Counted from the stretch's first letter, positions 43,129 through 52,531 are shown. The stretch: DNA of 64,000 nucleotides from Marinobacter salinexigens (GCF_008370345.1 NZ_VTUU01000015.1:1-64000), one strand, 5' to 3'. Numbers and translations: made by a program. The notes: a model not told the origin generated them from the letters alone.

Positions 43129-43734
43129 ATGAACATACAGCACAGCGTATCTGCAGTTGGAAGTGTTGCAGCAGGGCTTCTATTTAGTAGCGTTACCTTT
43201 GGCGCGATGATCAATTGCAGTGAAGACGCAACCAAAAACTATATGGGAATCGATGATTCTAAAGTAGCAGCGTGCCTTGGTAGCGGCGTAGGAAACATTG
43301 GAAACGGCAAAAATGATGATTTTCTGGCCACTTTGGCTGGAGCGGGGTACACAGACGTTACAGGTAGCTACTCTCCTAGCTTCACCCAGAATGGCGCTAT
43401 CGCCAATTTATTCACGCCAGGAGACGAATCTGGCACATGGTCCTTCAACCAGACACTCTGGGACGATTTCAATATCGGCGCCATTGGTTTTAAATTCGGC
43501 ACAGGAAATACGCCAGACGAATGGTTCGTATATTCTCTGCAGGATGGCGTGTTTAAAGGCGACTGGAACTTTTTCTTCGGGTCAGCCAACCGCGAAACCG
43601 GCGGCGGGCTCTCCCACCTGACCCTTTACGCAAGAGATGGTTCCGTAACCGTTACGGAGCCAGGTACTTTGGCACTGTTCGGACTGGGATTGATTGGCCT
43701 TGGTTTGGCACGCAGGAACAAGAAAGCCGCATGA
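43129..43734 (+). CDS. PEP-CTERM sorted exported protein (first)
   Basis: Exported protein of 201 residues. Residues 1-24 form a signal peptide. The C-terminus is a PEP-CTERM sorting tail: TEPGTLALFGLGLIGLGLA, then ARRNKKAA. Exosortase (XrtA/EpsH) would cut there, usually in strains making an extracellular polysaccharide; no exosortase is in the window. The body is glycine- and aromatic-rich, with two cysteines near residues 27 and 46, and I do not recognise it. AGGAG precedes the ATG. Base composition is lower in GC than the housekeeping neighbours. Confidence 0.85.
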   Translation: MNIQHSVSAVGSVAAGLLFSSVTFGAMINCSEDATKNYMGIDDSKVAACLGSGVGNIGNGKNDDFLATLAGAGYTDVTGSYSPSFTQNGAIANLFTPGDESGTWSFNQTLWDDFNIGAIGFKFGTGNTPDEWFVYSLQDGVFKGDWNFFFGSANRETGGGLSHLTLYARDGSVTVTEPGTLALFGLGLIGLGLARRNKKAA

Positions 43735-43763
43735 CAAAAACAATCTGAAGAATCCTGCCATTT

Positions 43764-43787
43764 AAAAGCCCGCAACTGCGGGCTTTT
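43764..43787 (+). terminator. Terminator after first PEP-CTERM gene
   Basis: AAAAGCCCGCA (43764-43774) pairs with TGCGGGCTTTT (43777-43787). The A/T flanks make it work in either direction, but only the plus-strand gene ends here. Confidence 0.85.
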
Positions 43788-43863
43788 ATCATATATGCCC
43801 CCGCGCGCGCCCTCTCCCCCGCCTCAAGCCCAACTTCACTCTACTTATAACCATCCAACGGAG

Positions 43864-43883
43864 TGTCGACCTTCTTTACATCA
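43864..43883 (+). promoter_or_regulatory. Upstream element B shared by the two PEP-CTERM genes
   Basis: Second copy of TGTCGAC-N4-TTTACATCA, with a different N4. It ends 50 bases before the GG of the next sigma-54 promoter, against 63 in the first copy. The surrounding bases are not conserved, so this is a specific element rather than a duplicated segment. Confidence 0.7.
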
Positions 43884-43933
43884 AACAGGCCTAAAATTTT
43901 ATAACCCTTTGCTATAAAAGAGTTTTTATTATT

Positions 43934-43947
43934 GGCACGCATTTGGC
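43934..43947 (+). promoter_or_regulatory. Sigma-54 promoter of second PEP-CTERM gene
   Basis: TTGGCACG with GG at 43934-43935 matches the -24 consensus closely. GC at 43946-43947 is 10 bases away, inside TTTGGCTT. The start is predicted near 43959, leaving a leader of about 85 bases. Confidence 0.75.
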
Positions 43948-44044
43948 TTCAGACCGATCAGTACCATGAACAGAACCGCGCCTATGGAAGGCACGGGGAT
44001 TTACTTATAGTAGTTACCCGAGATATACCGGGAAGGAAGTATCC

Positions 44045-44599
44045 ATGAAAGTCAGAAACTTAGCCCTTGGAGCAGCTCTGGCATTTAGCGCCAGCGGAAC
44101 CGCCTTTGCATACACCATCGACAATGGCGCTATCGACGTAGGCGATCTTGATAACCTTGTCGGCTACGAAGCCTCGATTGGCAATGCCGGCCAGCAAACA
44201 GAGACTGCTTGGGCTTCGGACCTGTTAAACGGAACACCTCTCACCTTCTCAGACAAGACTGAAACCAATATTGTTCTGAATCAGGTGGATGGACAGCAGA
44301 GCATTTTTGCATTCGACTTTGTGAGCGATGAGCCAGGTTATTTCATCGTCAAGCAAGGCAGAGTGTGGGCCTTGTTTGAAAACCTCGCCAGCCTCGACTG
44401 GGGTGTTTTCGACCTCGGAATCAAAGACAACGGCGTGTCTATCTTCAACTTTAAAGACAATGCGGATGACTTTACCATCAGTCACCTCACCGAATTTAAC
44501 GGCGGTTCCATCTCTGTCCCAGAGCCGGGCACACTGGCTCTGTTCGGTCTTGGCCTAATGGGGCTGGGACTTGCTCGCCGGAACAAAAAGGCAGCCTGA
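44045..44599 (+). CDS. PEP-CTERM sorted exported protein (second)
   Basis: Exported protein of 184 residues. A signal peptide covers residues 1-22 (ending GTAFA). The C-terminus has the canonical VPEPGTLALFGLGL sorting signal followed by ARRNKKAA, almost identical to the first protein, while the bodies share no obvious similarity. No enzyme motif is seen. GGAAGGAAG precedes the ATG. The gene is monocistronic between its own sigma-54 promoter and terminator. Confidence 0.87.
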   Translation: MKVRNLALGAALAFSASGTAFAYTIDNGAIDVGDLDNLVGYEASIGNAGQQTETAWASDLLNGTPLTFSDKTETNIVLNQVDGQQSIFAFDFVSDEPGYFIVKQGRVWALFENLASLDWGVFDLGIKDNGVSIFNFKDNADDFTISHLTEFNGGSISVPEPGTLALFGLGLMGLGLARRNKKAA

Positions 44600-44626
44600 A
44601 CCTAACTGTCAGATTTGTTTACACAC

Positions 44627-44653
44627 AAAAAACTCCCCTTCCGGGAGTTTTTT
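44627..44653 (+). terminator. Terminator after second PEP-CTERM gene
   Basis: AAAAAACTCCC (44627-44637) pairs with GGGAGTTTTTT (44643-44653) over a 5-base loop. Confidence 0.9.
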
Positions 44654-44915
44654 GTTGCCTTAATCCTCCCTGCAATACTCCGCAACACTCCCCAACAAAT
44701 CCAAACACTCCAACGCCTTTATATGCAGGCAATCTGCCTGTTTATGTTCCATGCTTACCCATATACGTGGTTTTACCGACACGACAATCTGTCAGCAGAG
44801 CCAAAGTCCCCAAAAGACAAGCCGCATACACTAAAACTCAGAATCACAGTACCAGTCACGTTCAGTCGGGCCTGGAAAGGCACATAAAAAAACAACTAGC
44901 TTTTGGAGTAAGTCC
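44654..44915. other. Gap before the porin gene
   Basis: About 260 bases with no gene I can support. The frame open at 44615-44887 starts inside the terminator and has no ribosome site or domain. A promoter for the porin operon is expected here, but I see neither a clear sigma-70 nor a GG-N10-GC element. A TTGGAG lies 8 bases before the porin ATG. Confidence 0.45.
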
Positions 44916-46250
44916 ATGGTTTCAACCTCCCGATTCCGTATTCGCACTCTCTCTCGGTCTGTTGCAGCCGCAACCTTTCTGGCTTCTGCAACGGTATCGG
45001 CCAACATGGGCAACATCGGCACAACCTATGGTCTTCTGCCAACCGATATTGCATCAGCTCAGGCGTTGTCGATGTTCAACACTCAGGTGTCTGCCACATA
45101 CTACAACCCGGCCTATCTGGCAAAGGACCCCCGTGGTGAGCTGACCGGTGGCTTCCTTCACGGCGCCCACGAACTCAGGGCCGAAGGCGCAGACCGAACC
45201 GGCTCAATTGTCTCCGACCGCCCAAGCCAGAACGTTCTGATTGGTATGAAAACCAACTTGTCGTCACTCACCCGGGTCAAACACCCGATCTATCTGGGGT
45301 TTGTTGCGGGCGTCGAGAAGTTGGGCAAGGAACTCCTGGCGTTTAACTCCGAAACGTCCAACTCTGGCCAGTTCCTGACTTATGAACGCCAGCCCCTGTT
45401 CCTGAACCTTGGCGGCGCGACCACACTCTGGCGGGGCATTGACGCCGGGTTCGCTACACGGATTACACTACACTCAGAGGCGTCTTTGTCTGCCACGACC
45501 GACCTGGCAGGCAACACTCAATACGAAAGCCTCTCAGTAAATGCAAAACCCTCTATCCGTACGATTCTCAGCACCAGCATCGACCTGGGCGAAACTCTAT
45601 GTCCGGACTCGGATTGCTTCCTCGACGGTTTTGAAACAGCATTCGTCTATCGCAGCAGCTCAAACACCCGGACAACCGTAGAGGCCAATACGGTCATTCC
45701 CGGTCTGATCCCGGCCAGTGATCCGCTTCAGTTCGCCATTTCCACCTACGACTCCTATCAGCCAACGGTCTACGCCGTAGGTCTCCAATACAGCGCATCT
45801 GACTGGCGTGTAGGGCTAACGCTGGAGCAACAGAACTGGTCCGATCTTGAGGACGAGTTTGCCGGAGACGACATCAAAGACCAGGCCGCGGCCCAGTTCG
45901 ACGACATACTGATTCCACGGATCGGCGGCGAGATGAAGCTTGGTGACACCTTTGGTGTGACAGCGGGCCTTGCCTTTCAACCGACAGCCCTGAAAAGCAC
46001 ATCTACCCAGGACGTGAATTACTTCGACAATGACAAATACATTGTTGGGTTGGGGTTAAGCGCAGAGTACAAGCGCACCCGAATCCTTGCCTACCCGGTC
46101 CGCCTGGATCTGGGATATCAATACCAGATGCTCCAGGAGCGTGACTTCACCATCAGCACGACAGATCCCGATGCCTCAAACAATGGCACCGTGGTGTCTA
46201 CCGATGGCGACGTACATGTATTCAGTGGTTCTGTCACACTGAAATTCTGA
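44916..46250 (+). CDS. OmpP1/FadL-like outer-membrane transport protein
   Basis: Predicted outer-membrane beta-barrel that admits hydrophobic molecules such as fatty acids or hydrocarbons. A signal peptide ends near residue 29 (TVSA). The mature N-terminus, with repeated alanines and the TYYNPAYLA block, resembles the FadL hatch NPA region. Alternating strands run to a terminal Phe (SVTLKF), the barrel-assembly signal. The lipoprotein gene starts 14 bases later, so they form an operon. Marinobacter is reported to use a FadL-type porin (AupA) with a partner in alkane uptake; identity with that system is not shown. Confidence 0.8.
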   Translation: MVSTSRFRIRTLSRSVAAATFLASATVSANMGNIGTTYGLLPTDIASAQALSMFNTQVSATYYNPAYLAKDPRGELTGGFLHGAHELRAEGADRTGSIVSDRPSQNVLIGMKTNLSSLTRVKHPIYLGFVAGVEKLGKELLAFNSETSNSGQFLTYERQPLFLNLGGATTLWRGIDAGFATRITLHSEASLSATTDLAGNTQYESLSVNAKPSIRTILSTSIDLGETLCPDSDCFLDGFETAFVYRSSSNTRTTVEANTVIPGLIPASDPLQFAISTYDSYQPTVYAVGLQYSASDWRVGLTLEQQNWSDLEDEFAGDDIKDQAAAQFDDILIPRIGGEMKLGDTFGVTAGLAFQPTALKSTSTQDVNYFDNDKYIVGLGLSAEYKRTRILAYPVRLDLGYQYQMLQERDFTISTTDPDASNNGTVVSTDGDVHVFSGSVTLKF

Positions 46251-46264
46251 TCGGAGGCTAAGCA

Positions 46265-49200
46265 ATGAAGAAGTACAACAAAACGATTGCCCTTGCTCCC
46301 GCTATTCTCCTGGCCGCCTGTGGCGGAGGCAGTGAGCAGGTCATTGATAATTCAGTTTCCGAAACCGGCAGCGTCATCTATTCATACCCGGCAGATGGCC
46401 AAACCATGGTGAGCCCGAGGGCCGACATCGTGTTACGGTTTTCCCATGCCATCACCGATGAAAACATTACATCGAAGATCGAGCTGACCAACGCTCAGGG
46501 TTCCCAGGTTCCCTACTCTGTTACAGCGGTCGATGGTGGGCGCAGCCTGGTCCTCAGCCCGGATACAGAGCTGGATCTGAGCACTGAATACACCATTAGC
46601 ATTTCAGAACCTCTGATGGCGGGTGTGCGCCAGATCAGCAACCCCAATGCGATGGGTGACGATGGCGTGCAGTTTTCCACACGGGCCGGTTTTACCGGCA
46701 GCCAGGGTCTGGACAGCCTGAACGGGGGTACATTCAGCGTTACCGAAATGCTTCCGTCTTCCGATGGCTTTTTCAAGCCGATGGACTTCTCGTCCTTTCT
46801 GGTGACTCTCAGCGAACCCGCGCATCCAGACTGGAAAGCTATGGGCGGCACGATTCGCCTGCTCGACAGCTCCGGTGAAGAGGTTTCCAGCGATGTTTAC
46901 CTGAAAGGCCGCTACCTGACCGTCGACCCCTGCACTGCAGATACCCGTGCTGGCTGTGGTATGCCTGGCGATGTGCTGACCGCTGGTGAGGAATACACGC
47001 TGGAGATTGCCGGCCTGCCATCACTTTCAGGCCAGACGCTGAATTACAGCGCAAGTTTCACCCCTAAAGACACCAGCCCTACGGTTATTCTTTATCAGGA
47101 AACCATTGATTCCGGTTTAATCGCCGGTACAGCGCCGGTGCACTCGATACTGAATGATCAGATTATTAACGGGGTCAGCCTGAATTCTGTGCTTCAGGGC
47201 GTTACCGATACATCACAACAGACCGGTGGTCTCTATGCTGAGCTGGCATACGGCCCCAGCTTCCCCGGGGATGAGCCGGTACCTCTGCGCGTCCCAAAGG
47301 GAAGTTTGCTGGAAAGTACCAGCCTGGATGTACGAATCAATGGGACCGTTCCGGTTATCGACCCAACCACCGGAAGCATCCAGAAAACCGGTACCATCAA
47401 GGTAACCATGCTTTCAGATGCCTTGGGCTATCTATACCCGAACCCCTATTCCGACTCCGCAGAAGCGCCACGCCACGTAAAACTGTTCATGGATGTGTCC
47501 ATGAACACCGAAGAGGCACAACCAAATGCATCCCTGTCACAGGACCTGATGCATGTGGAGCTCAGCGGTATTGCCATTGTTAAGGGCGGCGTACTGACCA
47601 TTGATGCCATCGGCATGGTTGAGCCCAACCTGCTGGGCCAGGAGTTTACAGATTCGACCATCGCGTTCCATATCGAGGCCGATACCAATGCGGCTGTTCA
47701 GCTTGATGCGCTGGACAACCGTACCGCCGATACCACCGGCCCGAGCCTTGTGAGCTGGATGCCTGGTCCAAGCGATGCGATCCCGCCCACACGGCAATTG
47801 ATGCAACGCCCCGGAGATCCGATCACCCTGAACTTCGATGAACCTCTGAACCAGGCCGGACTGACAGCAGGCATCACACTATTCGCTGATGGGACAGCGA
47901 TTCCAGGTGCCGACGTCCAGCGCAAACTGGACGGTACCGTGGTCGTACTCAACCCCGTGGGTGGACTCGAACATGGCGTTGAATACAGCGTCCAGATCAA
48001 CAATGAGCTGACCGACCTCGCGGGTAACAGTGCAACCTCTCAGACTCTGACGTTTACTGTTCCTGAGATTACAGCACCAGGCGCCTCGCCTATTGCGCTG
48101 ACCACCTATCCTGGTTTCCCATGCGTTACGACTGGCGTGGACCTCGGTGCCGGGACCCACGGACAGTGCGTTGATGCAGCACCAGGCGGTCCAGCAGGCG
48201 ACATACTCCCAATCACGACCATACCTGAGGATCGCCCCCTCACGGTCGTCTTCTCCCAATCCATGGACCTCGATTCCATTCGCAACGGTGAGACATTCCT
48301 CGTCGAGCAGATCAACGCGGATGGCAGCGTTGCGGGCGAGGTATCCGGCCGTCTGGAGAAAAACAATCAGCGAATTCGCTTCTACCCGGACAGCGCCTGG
48401 GAAGTGGACAGTTTCTATCGTTACACCATCGCCTCATCCACCGCCGTTAACGACTGCGGTGCGGCGGTTTGCTCGGAGGACGGTTACCCACTGCAAACTG
48501 ACCTTTTGGTCGACCCACAAGACATCGGCGGGCCGGATCTGGAGATCTACTTCAAGGGCATAGCAGCCACTGGCACCGTGTACACACCTCTGCGGAACCT
48601 GCCGATTCGGGATACCAACTCAAACTACCTGATCGACGGGTGCGCATCACTTGGCGCCACGGACTGTGTTGAGCCTTTTGCCCATGAATCCGATGGTGCG
48701 GGAGGCTACCTGCCCTCTGAAAACGCGGCCAAACTGGCCGTTGTTAACAAGGAAGCTACAGCACTTGGCCTTACCATTGGGGCGAGTGTGGGCTGTGCAG
48801 CGAGCGAGTCCTGCCCGAAGAACAAGTTCATTTATCAGACTTACGGACTGAATACTGAAATCATCGGTCCGGCCTACGATGAAGAAGGCAACAATATCGG
48901 TATACGAGTCCTGCTGTACCCGACGATGCTCGCGACCACCTCAGCCAGCGTGTTCCTTGACGGCTTTGGTGAGAACGCCACCGGCCCACAGGTTCTTCGG
49001 ATGCGCTACGGCACACCCACCGAGGATAATCCACTGGGTCTCGTTGAAGGGATCATCGTCGAAGGTGAAGACGGCAACCCGACGTTCCAGACCGTTGCTA
49101 ACCTGACACTGGATGCCCCCAATCTGCAGTTGCCATTGGCCTCAGCACTGAGCCATGACCTCTACAGCAAACCGTTTACGCTGGAACTCAGCGGCCCGAT

Positions 49201-49468
49201 TCTGTTCTTCGACGACGGTCGGATGCAGATTGAGCAACGGAACCTCAACGAACCACCGATTGAGGTAAACGTTGAAGTAGAAATTCCCATTCTCGGGGGC
49301 TTTATGGACTTTTTCCAATGCGTCAGTGCCGGTAATTCCCTTGCAGATTGCCTCAGTGGTAACGGTACCGACTCGGGAGACATCAGTATTCCCCTGATCA
49401 TTCCACAGGCAGGCATCTGGCTGAACTTCATCTCCAACCCCGTCAAGGAAATCCCGGCGGTACAATAA
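46265..49468 (+). CDS. Large lipoprotein with SbsA/Big-type Ig-like domains
   Basis: A 1067-residue lipoprotein: signal with lipobox LLAAC, lipidation at Cys19 and a GGGS linker. At least three bacterial Ig-like/SbsA-type modules are visible, near residues 36-135 (YSYPADGQTMVSPRADIVLRF), 500-610 (NFDEPLN...DLAGNSATSQTLTF) and 650-750 (VFSQSMDLDSI). The remaining C-terminal third is of unknown fold. It is co-transcribed with the FadL-like porin, so a role in capturing or passing on the porin substrate is plausible. No catalytic motif is seen. Confidence 0.75.
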   Translation: MKKYNKTIALAPAILLAACGGGSEQVIDNSVSETGSVIYSYPADGQTMVSPRADIVLRFSHAITDENITSKIELTNAQGSQVPYSVTAVDGGRSLVLSPDTELDLSTEYTISISEPLMAGVRQISNPNAMGDDGVQFSTRAGFTGSQGLDSLNGGTFSVTEMLPSSDGFFKPMDFSSFLVTLSEPAHPDWKAMGGTIRLLDSSGEEVSSDVYLKGRYLTVDPCTADTRAGCGMPGDVLTAGEEYTLEIAGLPSLSGQTLNYSASFTPKDTSPTVILYQETIDSGLIAGTAPVHSILNDQIINGVSLNSVLQGVTDTSQQTGGLYAELAYGPSFPGDEPVPLRVPKGSLLESTSLDVRINGTVPVIDPTTGSIQKTGTIKVTMLSDALGYLYPNPYSDSAEAPRHVKLFMDVSMNTEEAQPNASLSQDLMHVELSGIAIVKGGVLTIDAIGMVEPNLLGQEFTDSTIAFHIEADTNAAVQLDALDNRTADTTGPSLVSWMPGPSDAIPPTRQLMQRPGDPITLNFDEPLNQAGLTAGITLFADGTAIPGADVQRKLDGTVVVLNPVGGLEHGVEYSVQINNELTDLAGNSATSQTLTFTVPEITAPGASPIALTTYPGFPCVTTGVDLGAGTHGQCVDAAPGGPAGDILPITTIPEDRPLTVVFSQSMDLDSIRNGETFLVEQINADGSVAGEVSGRLEKNNQRIRFYPDSAWEVDSFYRYTIASSTAVNDCGAAVCSEDGYPLQTDLLVDPQDIGGPDLEIYFKGIAATGTVYTPLRNLPIRDTNSNYLIDGCASLGATDCVEPFAHESDGAGGYLPSENAAKLAVVNKEATALGLTIGASVGCAASESCPKNKFIYQTYGLNTEIIGPAYDEEGNNIGIRVLLYPTMLATTSASVFLDGFGENATGPQVLRMRYGTPTEDNPLGLVEGIIVEGEDGNPTFQTVANLTLDAPNLQLPLASALSHDLYSKPFTLELSGPILFFDDGRMQIEQRNLNEPPIEVNVEVEIPILGGFMDFFQCVSAGNSLADCLSGNGTDSGDISIPLIIPQAGIWLNFISNPVKEIPAVQ

Positions 49469-49492
49469 CCCCGGGCAGGACCTGACAATTCA

Positions 49493-49518
49493 GGCCAGTC
49501 TTCGGACTGGCCTTTTTT
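49493..49518 (+). terminator. Terminator of the porin-lipoprotein operon
   Basis: GGCCAGTC (49493-49500) and GACTGGCC (49505-49512) form a perfect stem on a stable TTCG tetraloop, followed by six T. Confidence 0.95.
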
Positions 49519-49636
49519 GTGCCCGATTTGAGAAATCCAACTTGTGCCATCCAGGGAGATTCCTGTTAATCTGGTTTCAATTTGAAACCGTAAAACCTTC
49601 GTGAACCACAAAAATAACGCAGGGGGAAATGTACCC

Positions 49637-51931
49637 ATGGAAAATGGCACCCACTACCGAACCTGTCATCTGTGTGAAGCCATGTGTGGCGTCGCCATTG
49701 ATGTGAAGGATGGGAAAATCACGTCTATCCGGGGCGACGACAACGACCCTCTAAGCCGCGGACATATTTGCCCCAAGGCGATTGCCCTCCAGGATCTCCA
49801 CGAGGATTCCGAGCGCCTGCGCAAACCGGTACGAAGAACTGCCAGCGGCTGGCAGGAGATGGAATGGGACGAGGCCTTTGACCTTGTCGCCAGGAAGCTT
49901 CATCAAACCCGGTCCGACTACGGCCGTAACAGTATAGGGGTCTACCTGGGCAATCCGAACGTCCACAATCACGGGTCGCTGGTCGCAACCATGCCGTTCC
50001 TTCGTGCTGTAGGCTCCCAGAACCGATTCTCTGCAACGTCGAACGACCAGCTGCCTCATATGTTGACCAGCCTGGAGATGTTCGGTCACCAGATTCTGTT
50101 CCCGATTCCGGATATCGACAACACCGACCTGTTCATCTGCATCGGCGCCAATCCTATGGCTTCCAACGGAAGCCTGATGACCGTACCGGATTTCCGGGGG
50201 CGGTTAAAAGAGCTCAGGCATCGCGGCGGCAAACTAACTGTGGTGGACCCCCGCCGTACCGAAACCGCGAAGGTCGCCGATGAGTTCCATTTCATCAGGC
50301 CCGGTTCCGATGCCCTGCTGCTGATGGCGATGGTGCACACACTTTTCCAGGAAAGTCTGGTGAATACCGGCTCTGCCGGAGACCTGGCCAAGGATGTGGA
50401 CCTGCTGAGGCTCGCGTCCCTGAGTTTCTCTCCTGAAGCCGTTAGCGACCACACGGGCATTCAACCCAACACCATCCGACAACTGGCCCGGCAACTGGCC
50501 AACACCCCCAAAGCCGCGCTCTACACCCGCATGGGCACCAGCACTCAGGCATTTGGCGGAATTGCGACCTGGCTCGCCTATTGCCTCAACATCCTGACCG
50601 GTAAGCTGGACCGTCCCGGAGGCGTGCTGTTTACCCAGCCCGCCATTGATCTGGTTGCCATTGGAGCCATGTCCGGACAGAACGGTCATTTCGGTAAACG
50701 ACACAGCCGGGTCCGGGGCCTTCCTGAATTCGCTGGGGAATATCCCGCCAGTACCATGGCGGATGAGATACTGACACCGGGCGAAGGACAGATCCGGGCG
50801 TTCGTGACGGTAGCCGGTAACCCTGTTCTCTCCAGCCCTAACGGGCGACGCCTTGATGAGGCACTGGAAGGGCTCGACTTCATGGTGTCGGTCGATTACT
50901 ACCTGAACGAAACCACCCGGCATGCCGATGTGATCCTGCCGCCAACAGCCGCTCTGGAACGAAGCCACTACGACCTGATTTTCAGTATGTTTGCGGTGCG
51001 CAACACCGCCAAATACAGTGAACGGCTTTTTGATGCCGGCCCCGACACCAGACACGACTGGCAGATTCTTCTCGAGTTGGCCCATCGGCTGGAAAAGCTG
51101 CGCAAAAAAGGCCGGCTGCCAATCCGGGCCGAACTTGGTTGGCGGGCATTCAAGCAACTCGGGCCCGATCCCATTCTTGATCTCCTGCTGCGCTCTGGCC
51201 CCTACGGGGCCGCCGGGAAGCCCGTCAGAGGGCTGGCTCAACCTGCTATCGACCTCCTGATGGACCTGCTCCCCAAGCGTCATCCGCTACGGGGACTGGC
51301 CAACCTGAGTTCACTCAACCGCCGTTGGCAGCACCTCCCTAAAGGTTTGTCGCTTTCCTCGCTCCGGGAACAACCACATGGCGTCGACCTTGGGCCTCTG
51401 AAGCCCTCTTTGCCTGATCGGCTGTACACCCGGGACGGAAAGATCAACCTGGCGCCCAGGCGTTTCCTCGATGATCTGGAGCGCCTCCATCTGGTTCTGA
51501 GTACTCCACCGGAAGACGGGTTGTTACTGATCGGTCGTCGACACGTCCGCAGCAACAATTCATGGATGCATAACAGCCAGCGACTGGTGAAGGGCAAAAG
51601 CCGATGCACGCTGATGATCCATCCAAAGGATGCGTCGCGCCTTGGCCTGCAGTCCGGAGACTCTGCCGAAGTGCAGGCGTCTGCAGGCAGTATCGTTGTA
51701 CCTGTGGAGATCACCGAAGACATCATGCCGAGTGTCGTATCCGTTCCACATGGCTGGGGGCACGATCGCGAAGGCAGCGGCCAGTCCGTCGCCACCGAGC
51801 ATGCAGGCGCCAGTATCAATGACGTACTCAGTGACACCCAGATCGATCCCTTGGTGGGCACCTCGGTATTGAATGGTCAGACAGTAAATGTCAAAGTCTG
51901 GCGCCCCGCCCGACAACGTAAGCGGGCCTGA
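49637..51931 (+). CDS. Molybdopterin-dependent oxidoreductase, unassigned substrate
   Basis: DMSO-reductase-family enzyme of 764 residues. The N-terminal [4Fe-4S] site is CxxCxxxC (Cys10, Cys13, Cys17) with a fourth cysteine in GHICPKA. The Mo-cofactor-binding domains follow, with GANPMASNGS and the C-terminal molydopterin-binding segment containing the RHVRSNNSWMHNS block. No TAT signal is seen, so it is probably cytoplasmic. Around the expected Mo-ligand position I read SATSNDQLPH, without Cys or Sec. I place the start at ATG 49637 (AGGGGGA upstream) rather than GTG 49601. No electron-transfer or chaperone subunit is adjacent. Confidence 0.82.
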   Translation: MENGTHYRTCHLCEAMCGVAIDVKDGKITSIRGDDNDPLSRGHICPKAIALQDLHEDSERLRKPVRRTASGWQEMEWDEAFDLVARKLHQTRSDYGRNSIGVYLGNPNVHNHGSLVATMPFLRAVGSQNRFSATSNDQLPHMLTSLEMFGHQILFPIPDIDNTDLFICIGANPMASNGSLMTVPDFRGRLKELRHRGGKLTVVDPRRTETAKVADEFHFIRPGSDALLLMAMVHTLFQESLVNTGSAGDLAKDVDLLRLASLSFSPEAVSDHTGIQPNTIRQLARQLANTPKAALYTRMGTSTQAFGGIATWLAYCLNILTGKLDRPGGVLFTQPAIDLVAIGAMSGQNGHFGKRHSRVRGLPEFAGEYPASTMADEILTPGEGQIRAFVTVAGNPVLSSPNGRRLDEALEGLDFMVSVDYYLNETTRHADVILPPTAALERSHYDLIFSMFAVRNTAKYSERLFDAGPDTRHDWQILLELAHRLEKLRKKGRLPIRAELGWRAFKQLGPDPILDLLLRSGPYGAAGKPVRGLAQPAIDLLMDLLPKRHPLRGLANLSSLNRRWQHLPKGLSLSSLREQPHGVDLGPLKPSLPDRLYTRDGKINLAPRRFLDDLERLHLVLSTPPEDGLLLIGRRHVRSNNSWMHNSQRLVKGKSRCTLMIHPKDASRLGLQSGDSAEVQASAGSIVVPVEITEDIMPSVVSVPHGWGHDREGSGQSVATEHAGASINDVLSDTQIDPLVGTSVLNGQTVNVKVWRPARQRKRA

Positions 51932-51951
51932 TTCAAACGAAGGAGTATCGA

Positions 51952-52413
51952 ATGCCTCTCTGGCTTCAGTGGACGCTGATCGTAGCAGGGCTGACTATTA
52001 TTGCCCTGCTGCTGGTTTTTATTTTCCGGCAGTCGAAGGCCCTGTCCGAAGGGAAAAAGCGACAGGCAAAGGCAGATGAATTTATCCGCCAGCGGCGGAA
52101 GGATATGGCAGAAAGTGTTCGGGTCATAGCCCTCGCCATCGAAGCTGATCAGGTCGAATATTCCGAAGCCTGCTTGCGGCTGAAAGGCCTTCTTGATCAC
52201 CTGGCACCGGAATTACTGGAGCAGTCCCCCTACCAGGTATTCCTTGAGGTGCATGACCGCCTTCAGCACATGCCTACCCATCAGGCCAGACAAGCCACCG
52301 AAACCCGGTTTCTCGAGAAATTGGACAAGGAACGGTTTGAGATCGAGAAACAGTACGCCGACGAGATACGCCGCGCCGCTACGGCCATCCGTCTGCACTC
52401 ATTCGATGATTGA
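51952..52413 (+). CDS. DUF2489-like single-pass membrane protein
   Basis: Function unknown. One membrane helix at about residues 6-25 is followed by a basic, helical cytoplasmic region of about 120 residues with long amphipathic stretches. The sequence resembles DUF2489 proteins of gammaproteobacteria. AAGGAG precedes the ATG, 20 bases after the oxidoreductase stop, so the two may share a transcript. No link to molybdenum chemistry is visible. Confidence 0.68.
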   Translation: MPLWLQWTLIVAGLTIIALLLVFIFRQSKALSEGKKRQAKADEFIRQRRKDMAESVRVIALAIEADQVEYSEACLRLKGLLDHLAPELLEQSPYQVFLEVHDRLQHMPTHQARQATETRFLEKLDKERFEIEKQYADEIRRAATAIRLHSFDD

Positions 52414-52531
52414 ACGATCGCTAACCCAGCCGTTTTGTAACTTTTTGTAACCGAAAAAGCTAGCAAGGCACACGTTTAGCAAAGCAAAACAATAGGTTCC
52501 AGACTAGCGAAAACATGACGCCCCACTCATG

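Noticed and set aside
44615..44887. A 90-codon open frame after the second PEP-CTERM gene
   Set aside because: It starts inside the terminator stem, lacks a ribosome site and has no recognisable domain.
50234..51283. A 349-codon open frame antisense to the molybdopterin oxidoreductase
   Set aside because: A shadow of a GC-rich gene with clear motifs on the plus strand.
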